This document shows positions 42,657 through 50,930 of a stretch of 64,000 bases of DNA, piece by piece. The stretch spans positions 5,642,001 through 5,706,000 of the forward strand of contig NZ_CP108054.1 in the NCBI RefSeq assembly GCF_036173125.1, read 5' to 3'. The first letter of the stretch is position 1; the number at the start of each line of letters is the position of its first letter. The notes under the pieces are model-generated. The model was not told the origin of the DNA. It saw nothing but the letters and a program-made list of their open reading frames with translations, and ran no database searches. Source of the stretch: Streptomyces sp. NBC_00286 (lineage in GTDB: Bacteria > Actinomycetota > Actinomycetes > Streptomycetales > Streptomycetaceae). A program made the translations under genes and the position numbers.

Positions 42657-44324
42657 TCAGAAATCGGAACCCGGGAAGTCCGGTATGTCGGGAAACTCGG
42701 GGAGCGCCGGCTCCGGCTCCGCACCGGGCACCGGCCTGCACCTGCCCGTACTCGCGCGCAGTGAGATCAGCGGCTTCAGCAGCACATGCCGGGGAGGGGC
42801 GTCGGGTGAGGTGAGCCGTTCCATCATCAGCTCGACACCGACCCGGCTCATCTCCGCGGCCGGGATCTCGGCGGCGGTGAGCTCCGGTGTCACCTGCTCC
42901 GCCCAGCGCCCGGCCGCCACGCCGACGACGGAGAAGTCCCGGGGTACGGCACGGCCGTGCCGGATGAGCCCGCGGTAGAGGCCGGCGAGGGCCGCCTCGT
43001 TCATGGTGACGATCGCGGTGGTCGCCGGGTCGTCCCGCAGGATCCGCTCCAGTACCGCCTCGCCTCCGGCGGTGTCGTCGTCGCAGAGGTACGCGTGCGG
43101 GGTGAGCCCCAGTCGCTCCGTGGCCTCGGTGTAGCCCTCCAGCGCGAGGTGCGCAAAGCCGTAGCCGCTCTCGAAGAGCTGTCGCGACCGATTGACGAAG
43201 GCGATCCGGCTGTGCCCCAGATCAACGAGGTGCTGTACGCAACTGGCCGACAGCCCCGCGAAGTCCAGATCGACCCATCCGGTCTCCTCCGCCCGCCGGT
43301 TCCTGCCGATGGTGACGAACGGAAACCCCGCCTTGGCGAGATGCTCGACCCGGTCGTCGTCCCGCCGGATCTCCATCACGATCAGCCCGTCCACCTGCCG
43401 CTCGGCGAGAATCCGCTGGAACGAGGGCTCGTCCTCGGACCCGCTCGGCGAGAGCAACAGGTCGTAGCCGTACTCAGTGGCGGCCTCGGCCACTCCGCCG
43501 ATGAAGTCGAGCTGCATGCCGGTGTAGTGCCGGCCGCGTCCGGCGGGCGGGTAGAGCAGCCCGAGGGTGTGCGTACGGCCACTTCCGGTGCCCGGTGCGC
43601 CGCCCCCGGACCCTGGGCTGCCCCCGGATCTTGGGCCGCCGCCGGGCCCTGCGCCGTCCCCGGACCCTGGGCTGCCCCCGGATCTTGGGCCGCCGCCGGG
43701 CCCTGCGCCGTCCCCGGACCCTGGGCTGCCCCCGGATCTTGGGCCGCCGCCGGGCCCTGCGTCGCCGCCGGACCCTGGGCTGCCCCCGGATCTTGGGCCG
43801 CCGCCGGGCCCTGCGTCGCCGCCGGACCCTGGGCTGCCCCCGGACCCTGGGCTGCCCCCGGATCTTGGGCCGCCGCCGGGCCCTGCGTCGCCGCCGGACC
43901 CTGGGCTGCCCCCGGACCCTGGGCTGCCCCCGGATCTTGGGCCGCCGCCGGGCCCTGCGTCGCCCCCGGACCCTGGGCTGCCCCCGGATCTTGGGCCGCC
44001 GCCGGGCCCTGCGCCGTCCCCGGACCTTGGGCTGCCCCCGGACCCGGGGCTGGCATCCTCGCGCCCCGCGTCGCCCCTGGACCTTGGGCTGTCGGCCTTA
44101 CGCCCCGGGCCGTCGGCCTCACGTCCTGGGCCGTCGCCCTTACGGTCCCGGCCGCTGTCCTCACGCTCCGGGCGGCCGTCCTCGTGGTCCCGGCCGCCGC
44201 CGCCCCGGCCCCGGCCGCCGTCGTCGCGTCCCGGGTCGCTGTCCTCAAGCCCCGGTCCGCCATCCTCACGCTCCGGGCCGGCACCCCCCGTCCCTCTCCC
44301 CGGCCCGCCCGTTCGTCCGGTCAT
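42657..44324 (-). CDS. LacI-type ligand-binding protein lacking the HTH, with long repetitive N-terminus
   Basis: 555 residues. From about residue 250 the protein is a normal LacI effector domain: SGRTHTLGLLYPPAGRGRHY, GGVAEAATEYGYDLLLSPSG, VDGLIVMEIRRDD and PRDFSVVGVAAGRWAEQVTP. The ~60-residue DNA-binding helix-turn-helix and hinge that should precede it are absent in every phase. Instead residues 1-90 are charged and Gly-rich, and 91-240 are encoded by 54-bp DNA repeats giving PRSGGSPGSGGDAGPGGG-type units. ATG 44324 lies 2 nt after the SpoIIE-type gene, and no clear ribosome site is seen. It may act by protein contacts, start further downstream, or be a repressor ruined by repeat expansion. 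Confidence 0.75.
   Translation of the reverse strand: MTGRTGGPGRGTGGAGPEREDGGPGLEDSDPGRDDGGRGRGGGGRDHEDGRPEREDSGRDRKGDGPGREADGPGRKADSPRSRGDAGREDASPGSGGSPRSGDGAGPGGGPRSGGSPGSGGDAGPGGGPRSGGSPGSGGSPGSGGDAGPGGGPRSGGSPGSGGSPGSGGDAGPGGGPRSGGSPGSGGDAGPGGGPRSGGSPGSGDGAGPGGGPRSGGSPGSGDGAGPGGGPRSGGSPGSGGGAPGTGSGRTHTLGLLYPPAGRGRHYTGMQLDFIGGVAEAATEYGYDLLLSPSGSEDEPSFQRILAERQVDGLIVMEIRRDDDRVEHLAKAGFPFVTIGRNRRAEETGWVDLDFAGLSASCVQHLVDLGHSRIAFVNRSRQLFESGYGFAHLALEGYTEATERLGLTPHAYLCDDDTAGGEAVLERILRDDPATTAIVTMNEAALAGLYRGLIRHGRAVPRDFSVVGVAAGRWAEQVTPELTAAEIPAAEMSRVGVELMMERLTSPDAPPRHVLLKPLISLRASTGRCRPVPGAEPEPALPEFPDIPDFPGSDF
43604..44055. repeat. 54-bp tandem repeats with 18-bp sub-units
   Basis: GGACCCTGGGCTG recurs at 43608, 43662, 43716, 43770, 43824, 43842, 43896, 43914 and 43968, with variants at 44022 and 44040. 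Seven units are 54 bp and three are an inserted 18-bp sub-unit. All lengths are multiples of three, so the frame of the LacI-type protein is kept while its N-terminus can grow or shrink. Confidence 0.95.
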
Positions 44325-44326
44325 CT

Positions 44327-46762
44327 TCAGCTGACCGGGAGTGGTTGTTCGGCCCAGATCGTTTTGCCCGTGGCGGTCTGGCGGGTGCCCCAGCCCTGGG
44401 TGAGCTGGGCGACCATGTGCAGGCCGCGGCCGCCCTCGTCGAAGACGCGGGCGCGGCGCAGATGGGGCGCCGTGTTGCTGGCGTCGGAGACCTCGCAGAT
44501 CAGGGCGCGGTCGCGGATGAGCCGCAGGCCGATGGGGACCGCTCCGTACCGGATGGCGTTGGTGACCAGTTCGCTCACCACCAGCTCGGTGATGAACGCC
44601 GCGTCCTCCAGACCCCAGGTCGCCAGTTGACGGGAGGTCTGGGCGCGGGCGGCGGCGACGATCGCCGGGTCGGACGGCAGGGCCCAGGCGGCGACCTGGT
44701 CGGCGTGCAGCGCGCGGGTGCGCGCGAGAAGGAGGGCCACGTCGTCGTCGCAGGCGTCGGGCAGCAGAGCCTTGAGGATGGCGTCGCAGGTGACGTCGAG
44801 CGAGGGCACGGGGGAGGCGAGGGCCTTGCAGAGCCGGTCGATTCCGGCACCGACGTCATGGTCGCGGGCCTCGATCAGTCCGTCCGTGTAGAAGGCGAGC
44901 AGGGAACCCTCGGGCAGTTCGATCTCGGTGGACTCGAAGGGCAGCCCGCCGACCCCAAGGAGCGGCCCGGGGGAGAGCTCGACCAGGGTGACCGTGCCGT
45001 CGGGCCGCAGCACGGCGGGCGGCGGATGGCCGGCGCTGGCCAGGGTGCACACGCGCGAGACCGGATCGTAGACGGCGTACAGACAGGTGGCGCCGATCTC
45101 GCCGAACTCACTGGGGTCCGGCAGGTCCGCGGAGAGGATGTCGTCGTCCGAGGAGAGATGGGTGACCAGGTCGTCGAGGTGGGTGAGGAGCTCGTCCGGC
45201 GGCAGATCGACGTCGGCGAGCGTACGTACCGCCGTACGCAGCCGCCCCATGGTCGCCGAGGCGTGCAGCCCGTGACCGACCACGTCCCCTACGACCAGGG
45301 CGACCCGCGTCCCGGACAGCGGCACCACGTCGAACCAGTCGCCGCCCACTCCGGCCCCCGAACCGGCCGGCAGGTAGCGGAACGCGACCTCGACGGCCGC
45401 CTGCTCGGGGAAGTCCCGCGGCAGGAGGCTGCGTTGGAGCGTGAGCGCGTTGCTGCGCTCGCGGGTGTAGCGCCGCGCGTTGTCCACGCCGACGGCCGCC
45501 CGCCCCGCCAGCTCCTCCGCGAGCACCAGATCGTCCTCCTCGAAGCGTTCCGAGGACCGGCCCCGGGCGAACACGGCCACCCCGAGCGTGATCCCGCGGG
45601 CCCGCAGCGGAACCGCCATGATCGAGTGGAAACCGTGCCCGCGTACGCTCGCGCTCCTGGCCTCGCTCTGCTCGATCCACCGCACGAAGTCGGGATCGTC
45701 CGCCCCGCTGAGCACCGCCCGCCCGGTCGCCAGACAGCGCGCCGGCGGCGAGTACGGGGGGTAGGTGTCGGCCTCGCCGAGGTCGACCACCGCCTCGGGC
45801 GAGTCCTCGGAGCCGGAGGCGTGCGCGATGCGCCGTAGCTCCACGTCCGCGTCGACCGGGCCGGCGACCGGTTCGTCCCCGCGGGTCACGGAGTCGAGCA
45901 GGTCCACGCTGATGAAGTCGGCGAGCCGGGGCACGACCAGATCGGCGAGTTCCTGGGCGGTACGGGTCACATCCAGGGTCGTCCCGATACAGGTGCCCGC
46001 CTCGTTCAGCAGGGCCAGCCGCTGCCGCGCCCAGTGCTGTTCGCTGCTGTCGAACGTGGCGGTGCCGACCCCGCACACGCGGCCGGTGGCGGGATCCCGG
46101 ACGGGCCACATCTCGGTGACGCGGGCGTGCTCACGGAGGGCGGACCGGGCCGGTGTGGAGCGCTCGTAACGCGTCGGCGCCGCCTGCTCGGCGACCTGGT
46201 CGATGTGCCGCAGGAACGCCTCGTCGCCCTCATCGCCCTCGTCACCGGCGTCCTCTGCGTCTACTCCGCCCTCTTCGGCTCCCTCGTTCGTGTAATCCTC
46301 GCCGCACTGTGCTGACGCGGCAGCGCGCCACCCGCCCGCGTCCTTGGTGAACGCGGACAGGGCGATCGAGGACTGGGCGAAGGCCCACTCCACCACCTCG
46401 CCGCCGTCCACCTCGCCGCCGTCCACCTCGCGGTCGTACGCCGGCCCGGGCGCGTCCGTGGTGGCGGTCACGAGGTACGCCTCGGTCTCGCCGCCCCGGT
46501 CCAGCGAGGGAGTGGAGTGCAGGGTCAGATCGAGGCGGTGACCGTCCTGGTGGCGGAGGGCTGCCGTGCCGCTCCATTCCCGCGAGGCGGCCAAGGCGTA
46601 ACCGGTGGCGTCGGAGAGTCCCACCGTGGCGAGCAGGTCGGCCGCGCGGCGCCCCACGATCTCCGGTGCGCTGTAGCCCAGCAGCCGGCGAGCTCCTTCG
46701 CTCCAGCCCGTGACGATGCCCTGAGGGCTGATGGTGGCTGTGGCGGTGCCGGCGGTGTCCAT
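44327..46762 (-). CDS. PAS/GAF/SpoIIE phosphatase with HATPase domain
   Basis: 811-residue signalling protein. Order: N-terminal PAS (GIVTGWSEGARRLLGYSAPE), a second PAS-like region, a GAF domain (about 250-420), a PP2C/SpoIIE phosphatase (GVGGDWFDVVPLSGTRVALV, VGDVVGHGLHA, LLAFYTDGLIEARDHDVGAG), and a C-terminal HATPase of the anti-sigma kinase type (ELVVSELVTNAIRYGAVPIG; DEGGRGLHMVAQLTQGWG). Such proteins switch partner anti-anti-sigma factors by phosphorylation and dephosphorylation. Cytoplasmic, no membrane helices. A perfect hairpin lies 45 nt upstream of the start, and the LacI-type gene follows 2 nt after the stop, suggesting cotranscription. Confidence 0.92.
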   Translation of the reverse strand: MDTAGTATATISPQGIVTGWSEGARRLLGYSAPEIVGRRAADLLATVGLSDATGYALAASREWSGTAALRHQDGHRLDLTLHSTPSLDRGGETEAYLVTATTDAPGPAYDREVDGGEVDGGEVVEWAFAQSSIALSAFTKDAGGWRAAASAQCGEDYTNEGAEEGGVDAEDAGDEGDEGDEAFLRHIDQVAEQAAPTRYERSTPARSALREHARVTEMWPVRDPATGRVCGVGTATFDSSEQHWARQRLALLNEAGTCIGTTLDVTRTAQELADLVVPRLADFISVDLLDSVTRGDEPVAGPVDADVELRRIAHASGSEDSPEAVVDLGEADTYPPYSPPARCLATGRAVLSGADDPDFVRWIEQSEARSASVRGHGFHSIMAVPLRARGITLGVAVFARGRSSERFEEDDLVLAEELAGRAAVGVDNARRYTRERSNALTLQRSLLPRDFPEQAAVEVAFRYLPAGSGAGVGGDWFDVVPLSGTRVALVVGDVVGHGLHASATMGRLRTAVRTLADVDLPPDELLTHLDDLVTHLSSDDDILSADLPDPSEFGEIGATCLYAVYDPVSRVCTLASAGHPPPAVLRPDGTVTLVELSPGPLLGVGGLPFESTEIELPEGSLLAFYTDGLIEARDHDVGAGIDRLCKALASPVPSLDVTCDAILKALLPDACDDDVALLLARTRALHADQVAAWALPSDPAIVAAARAQTSRQLATWGLEDAAFITELVVSELVTNAIRYGAVPIGLRLIRDRALICEVSDASNTAPHLRRARVFDEGGRGLHMVAQLTQGWGTRQTATGKTIWAEQPLPVS

Positions 46763-46806
46763 CGTTCGCTCAATTCGCGCCAGTCATGTCAGAGATAGTC
46801 CCGGTT

Positions 46807-46832
46807 AGTCCTCAGCGTGCGCGCTGAGGACT
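46807..46832. promoter_or_regulatory. Perfect 11-bp hairpin upstream of the SpoIIE-type gene
   Basis: AGTCCTCAGCG (46807-46817) pairs exactly with CGCTGAGGACT (46822-46832) around a TGCG loop. It lies in the leader or promoter of the phosphatase gene, in a 286-bp divergent region shared with the glycosyltransferase gene. It could be an operator or an RNA structure. Confidence 0.6.
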
Positions 46833-47048
46833 GAACGGACAAGTCGGACCCGCGTGTAGAACGAATGCGCCGATGACCGTACGAGGCCCGTACGAAGACC
46901 GCGCACCGTGAGCGCATCTTGGTCGCCGTACGTACCCCGAAGGGGAGCCTGGATCGGCTGCCCGCTCCGGCCCGCCGACGCAGCCTCCAACTCAAGGTGT
47001 ACTTAAGACGTCCTTACCGTTAACGGCTAGCATCGTCCCCGTTGTCGA

Positions 47049-47954
47049 GTGAGTGGGGTGGGCATTGTGTCGGTCGAACCGCGGATCGCTGTCGCCGTGG
47101 TGACCATGGGGAACCGGCCCGCGGAGGTCGAAGCGCTGCTGGTCTCGGTGGCCAAGCAGGACCTCCCGCCGGCCAGAGTCGTCATCGTGGGGAACGGCTG
47201 CCCGCTGCCCGAGTTCACCGGCCTCCCCTGCGAGGTCACGGCCATCGAGCTCGACGAGAACCTCGGCTGCCCGGGCGGCCGGAACGTAGCGCTGCGGCAG
47301 CTGCGGGAGTTCGGCGACGTGGACGTCGTCGTCGAGCTGGACGACGACGGTCTGCTCGTCGACACCGACGTCCTCAGCAAGGTACGGGACCTGTACGCCG
47401 CCGATCCGCGTCTCGGCATCGTGGCCTTTCGCATCGCCGACGAGCACGGCGAGACCCAGCGGCGCCATGTGCCCCGGCTCGGCGCCAAGGACCCCCTGCG
47501 CGGCGGACTTGTGACGGGTTTCCTCGGGGGTGCGCACGCCTTCTCGATGGAGATGCTCGCGCAGATCGGCGACTGGCCCGCGGAGTTCTTCTTCGCGCAC
47601 GAGGAGACCGACCTGGCGTGGCGGGCCGCGGACGCCGGCTGGACCATCCGTTACGTACCCGAGCTGCTGCTCCAGCACCCCAAGACCTCGCCCGCCCGGC
47701 ACGCCATCTACCACCGCGTCACCGCACGCAACCGCGTCTGGCTGACCCGGCGTCGGCTGCCCCTCCCGCTCATCCCCGTCCATCTGGCCGTCTGGATCAC
47801 CCTGACCCTCCTGCGCACGCGCTCCGTCGGCGGCCTGCGCGCCTGGTTCGGCGGCTTCGTGGAGGGCCTGAGGCAGCCGGGCGGCGAACGGCGCCCGATG
47901 CGCTGGCGAACGGTGTGGCGTCTGGCCCGCCTGGGCCGACCACCGGTCATCTGA
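47049..47954 (+). CDS. Family 2 glycosyltransferase
   Basis: 301-residue GT2 enzyme. IAVAVVTMGNRPAEVEALLV opens the GT-A fold, ELDENLGCPGGRNVA is the typical nucleotide-sugar region, VVVELDDDGLL carries the DxD metal motif, and FFFAHEETDLAWRAADAGW holds the acceptor-site ED-like motif. The C-terminal ~70 residues include a weak hydrophobic stretch (PLPLIPVHLAVWITLTLL) that may associate with the membrane. Start is GTG 47049, or GTG 47067. It stands alone, divergent from the phosphatase gene; donor and acceptor are unknown. Confidence 0.9.
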   Translation: MSGVGIVSVEPRIAVAVVTMGNRPAEVEALLVSVAKQDLPPARVVIVGNGCPLPEFTGLPCEVTAIELDENLGCPGGRNVALRQLREFGDVDVVVELDDDGLLVDTDVLSKVRDLYAADPRLGIVAFRIADEHGETQRRHVPRLGAKDPLRGGLVTGFLGGAHAFSMEMLAQIGDWPAEFFFAHEETDLAWRAADAGWTIRYVPELLLQHPKTSPARHAIYHRVTARNRVWLTRRRLPLPLIPVHLAVWITLTLLRTRSVGGLRAWFGGFVEGLRQPGGERRPMRWRTVWRLARLGRPPVI

Positions 47955-48308
47955 GGTCCGCCGACCTGGGCGGCCTTTGCGAAGTCCGGCGCGGTAACCC
48001 CGCCCCGCGGGGGCCGCAGGCCCCCAAAGGGCGCGCGGCCGCGACGTATGCGGCTCCGGCGCAATGGTGGGGCTACCCCCGATCGAGCCTGCGGCCCTCT
48101 TGAGGGGCCGCAGGCCCCGACAGGGGCACGGGGCTGTGACATTTTGCGGCTCCGCCGCGATGGGGGTCCCCCGCTCATGGGGGTCCCCCGCTCATGGGGG
48201 TCCCCCCGATCGAGCGAAGCCGGGAGTGGGGAGAAGCCGAGAGTGGGAGAGCGACCAGCCCCCACCGGGCCGCAGATTCATCACCGTTCCCCAGCGGAGC
48301 GCACCTGC
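47955..48308. repeat. Intergenic repeat region, two diverged tandem units
   Basis: Two related ~95-bp units (about 48009-48105 and 48104-48220) share GGGCCGCAGGCCCC, a GGGGCACGGGGCTGTGAC-like box, TGCGGCTCCG and CCCCCGATCGAGC. The second holds the palindrome GGGGGTCCCCC three times, as part of a 17-bp direct repeat. Such elements recur between Streptomyces genes. The region separates convergent genes and probably ends both transcripts. Confidence 0.75.
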
Positions 48309-50009
48309 TTATTTGGCGTCCGCATAGCACTCCACCACCGCCGTCGTGAACGGAAACCGCACCGGCGTCTCGCCGAACGTCAGTCGGCCCGCCAGCCCAG
48401 CCGCCTCCCGGATCGCGGCCACCACCGTGTCCGCCTCCTCGGCCGGACAGTGCACGATCACCTCGTCGTGCTGGAAGAAGACCAGCTCGGCGGCGAGTCC
48501 CGAGCAGCTGCGCCGTAGCGCGGCGAGCAGCAGCAGGGCCCAGTCGGCGGCGCTGCCCTGGACGACGAAGTTACGGGCGAAGCGGCCACGCGCGCGGGAG
48601 TTGGTGGACGCGTAGCCCGGCACCCACTCGTCGCCGTCGGCGGGGGCAACGCGCTCGACAGGCGGCTCGTCCTGCGGAATCCCCGCCTCCTCGGCCGAGT
48701 CGGCGCCGCCCACCGCCGGAGGACACGTCCGCCCCAGCCACGTACGCACGAGCCGTCCCTCTTCGCCCGCCCGCGCCGCCTCGTCCACGTACGCGACGGC
48801 TCTGGGGAAGCGGCGGCGCAGCGCGGCGAGGTTCTTGAGGCCGTCGCCGGAGGTCTGGCCGTACACCGCGCTGAGCACCGCGAGTTTTGCCTGGTCGCGG
48901 TTGCCGGCGAAGGCGCGGTCGGAGACGGACTGGTAGAGGTCGGTCTCCCGCCCGGCGACCTCCATCAGGCCCGGGTCGCGCGAGATCGCGGCCAGGACGC
49001 GCGGCTCCATCTGGTCGGCGTCCGCCACGACGAGCCGCCAGCCCGGGTCGGCGATCACGGCGCGGCGGATCACCTTGGGGATCTGCAGCGCGCCTCCGCC
49101 ATTGGTCACCCAGCGCCCGGTGACCGTCCCGCCCGGCAGGTACTCCGGCCGGAACCGCCCGTCCCGCACCCAGTCCTGCAGCCACGACCAGCCATGCGCG
49201 ACCCAGATGCGGTACAGCGTCTTGTACTCCAGCAGTGGCTTCACGGCGGGATGTTCGACGGCCTCGATCTCCCACCGGCGCGTGGACTTCACCTTGATCC
49301 CGGCCTGCGCGAAGGCCTTGACCACATCGGCGGGCAGATCGGGCCGCACCCGGCGCCCGAACGCGGCCGACACCTCGTCCGTCAGCTCGGCAAGCCGCTT
49401 GGGCTCGCCCCCGCCCGCGTACCGCTCGCCCAGCAGCTCGTGCAGCACCTCGCGGTGCACCTCCGCGCTCCACGGCAGCCCGGACGCGTTCATCTCGCCG
49501 GCCACCAGCGTGCCCGCCGACTCGGCGGCGGTCAGCAGCCGCGTCCGGTCGGGGTGCGCGGTCGCGTCGTGACGCCGCTGCTGATCCGCGTACACCTCTA
49601 TGAGCTGTTCCAGCGGTACGTGTACGGGGCGTGGCTCGAACAGGGAGGACTGCGAGCCCGGTTCGGCGGAACGCTGCGGCGGATCCGGCGGTACGGGGCC
49701 GCCGCGCAGCCTGGCCGACGCGGCTGCCGCCGACCGGGGTTCGCCGAGCCGCCCCTCGTGGCCGAGCAGGAGGTTCTCGGCGACCTCGATGTCGTAGCAC
49801 CGCTCGACGCGGACGCCCGCGTCGAGGAGCCGGGGGTAGACCTCGCTCGTCGCCCGCCACACCCAGCGGGCGACCTGCGGCCGGGTGCGCACGGCCGTGA
49901 CGAGGTCCGGCTCCTTCACGACCGGCCTCGCGGGCAGCCCGTCCGGGCCGAGGGGGGCGAGCTCGGCTCCGCCCTCCTCGGCCGGCGCGAGAGCCCACCG
50001 GTCGGTCAT
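48309..50009 (-). CDS. Family A DNA polymerase (bifunctional exonuclease/polymerase type)
   Basis: 566-residue polymerase with the three Pol I palm motifs: motif A VVADADQMEPRVLA, motif B RDQAKLAVLSAVYGQTSGDG and motif C FFQHDEVIVH. The N-terminal ~150 residues correspond to the proofreading domain but show no complete DEDD set, so proofreading is probably absent. There is no 5' nuclease domain; it is a second, shorter PolA-like enzyme common in actinobacteria, possibly for repair synthesis. ATG 50009 is preferred to the in-frame start at 50039. No operon partner. Confidence 0.9.
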   Translation of the reverse strand: MTDRWALAPAEEGGAELAPLGPDGLPARPVVKEPDLVTAVRTRPQVARWVWRATSEVYPRLLDAGVRVERCYDIEVAENLLLGHEGRLGEPRSAAAASARLRGGPVPPDPPQRSAEPGSQSSLFEPRPVHVPLEQLIEVYADQQRRHDATAHPDRTRLLTAAESAGTLVAGEMNASGLPWSAEVHREVLHELLGERYAGGGEPKRLAELTDEVSAAFGRRVRPDLPADVVKAFAQAGIKVKSTRRWEIEAVEHPAVKPLLEYKTLYRIWVAHGWSWLQDWVRDGRFRPEYLPGGTVTGRWVTNGGGALQIPKVIRRAVIADPGWRLVVADADQMEPRVLAAISRDPGLMEVAGRETDLYQSVSDRAFAGNRDQAKLAVLSAVYGQTSGDGLKNLAALRRRFPRAVAYVDEAARAGEEGRLVRTWLGRTCPPAVGGADSAEEAGIPQDEPPVERVAPADGDEWVPGYASTNSRARGRFARNFVVQGSAADWALLLLAALRRSCSGLAAELVFFQHDEVIVHCPAEEADTVVAAIREAAGLAGRLTFGETPVRFPFTTAVVECYADAK

Positions 50010-50125
50010 GATGGCGAGTCTCGCAGGAGGGTCTGACAACGGGGCGGCGCCGGCCGAACTGCTGAGGGCCTGGCAGGCCCGTGACCTGCGCTTTCAGTCC
50101 TGCTTCAGTCCCGTTCCAGTCCTGC

Positions 50126-50860
50126 TCAGGCCTCTTCCTGGAGCGCCTGCGCCACCTTCTCCAGCGACTTCGCGATGCTGGCCTCGGCCGCCGCCTTGTC
50201 CAGGCCCAGTCCGCTGAGTACGCCCGTGCCGCCCTCGTGCTCCAGCAGCGCGAGCAGGATGTGCTCCGTGCCGATGTAGTTGTGGCCGAGCCGGAGGGCC
50301 TCGCGGAAGGTGAGTTCGAGGGCTTTCTTGGCGTTGCCGTCGAAGGGGATGAGTGCGGGTACGTCCTCGGCGCGCGGCGGCAGGGCGGCGGTCGCCGCCT
50401 CGCGCACGGCGTCCAGGGTGACGCCTTGCGCCGTGATGGCCTTCGCCCCGAGGCCCTCCGGGTCGGCGATCAGGCCGAGGACCAGGTGCTCGGTGCGGAT
50501 CTGGTCGTTGCCCGCGGTATTGGCCTCGTTCTGGGAGACGATCACCACGTTCCTGGCTCGTGGCGTGTAGCGGCTGAAGCCCTGGCTCGGGTCGAGGTCC
50601 GACTCCGCCTTCGGCACGAACCGCTTCTGGGCGGCCTGCCGGGTGACCCCCATGCTCTTGCCGATGTCCGTCCAGGACGCGCCCGAACGCCGGGCCTGGT
50701 CCACGAAGTGACCGATCAGGTGATCGGCCACGTCGCCGAGGTGATCCGCGGCGATCACCGCGTCCTGGAGCTGGTCGAGCGCGTCGGTGTGGACCTTCTT
50801 GATGGCTTCGATGAGGTCGTCGAGACGTACGGATGCCGTGACAGCTGAGTTCTCGGTCAT
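50126..50860 (-). CDS. Clp N-terminal-domain protein with HTH
   Basis: 244 residues. The N-terminal part holds a probable helix-turn-helix (SGASWTDIGKSMGVTRQAAQ plus KRF, about residues 60-83), and the C-terminal part two Clp_N repeats (IRTEHLVLGLIADPEG and IGTEHILLALLEHEGG). It lacks AAA+ ATPase modules. Such proteins could sense Clp substrates and act on DNA. Two GTCAAC-type palindromes lie immediately upstream (50863-50909), one touching the start codon region, which suggests the protein represses its own gene. Confidence 0.88.
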   Translation of the reverse strand: MTENSAVTASVRLDDLIEAIKKVHTDALDQLQDAVIAADHLGDVADHLIGHFVDQARRSGASWTDIGKSMGVTRQAAQKRFVPKAESDLDPSQGFSRYTPRARNVVIVSQNEANTAGNDQIRTEHLVLGLIADPEGLGAKAITAQGVTLDAVREAATAALPPRAEDVPALIPFDGNAKKALELTFREALRLGHNYIGTEHILLALLEHEGGTGVLSGLGLDKAAAEASIAKSLEKVAQALQEEA

Positions 50861-50862
50861 GC

Positions 50863-50909
50863 GTCAACCGTAGGTTGACAGTGGAATGGGTGTCAACCTT
50901 GAGTTGACA
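50863..50909. promoter_or_regulatory. Two GTCAAC palindromes, probable autoregulatory operators
   Basis: GTCAACCGTAGGTTGAC (50863-50879) has 7-bp arms with a 3-bp spacer. TGTCAACCTTGAGTTGACA (50891-50909) has 7-bp arms with a 5-bp spacer. They share GTCAAC half-sites and cover the region just before the ClpN-HTH start at 50860. Confidence 0.85.
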
Positions 50910-50930
50910 ACCGTCTGGGTGGCTACCCCC

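Noticed and set aside
43567..45838. Long Pro-rich frames on the plus strand opposite the LacI-type and SpoIIE-type genes
   Set aside because: They are antisense reflections of GC-rich codons and repeats; the minus-strand frames contain clear domain motifs.
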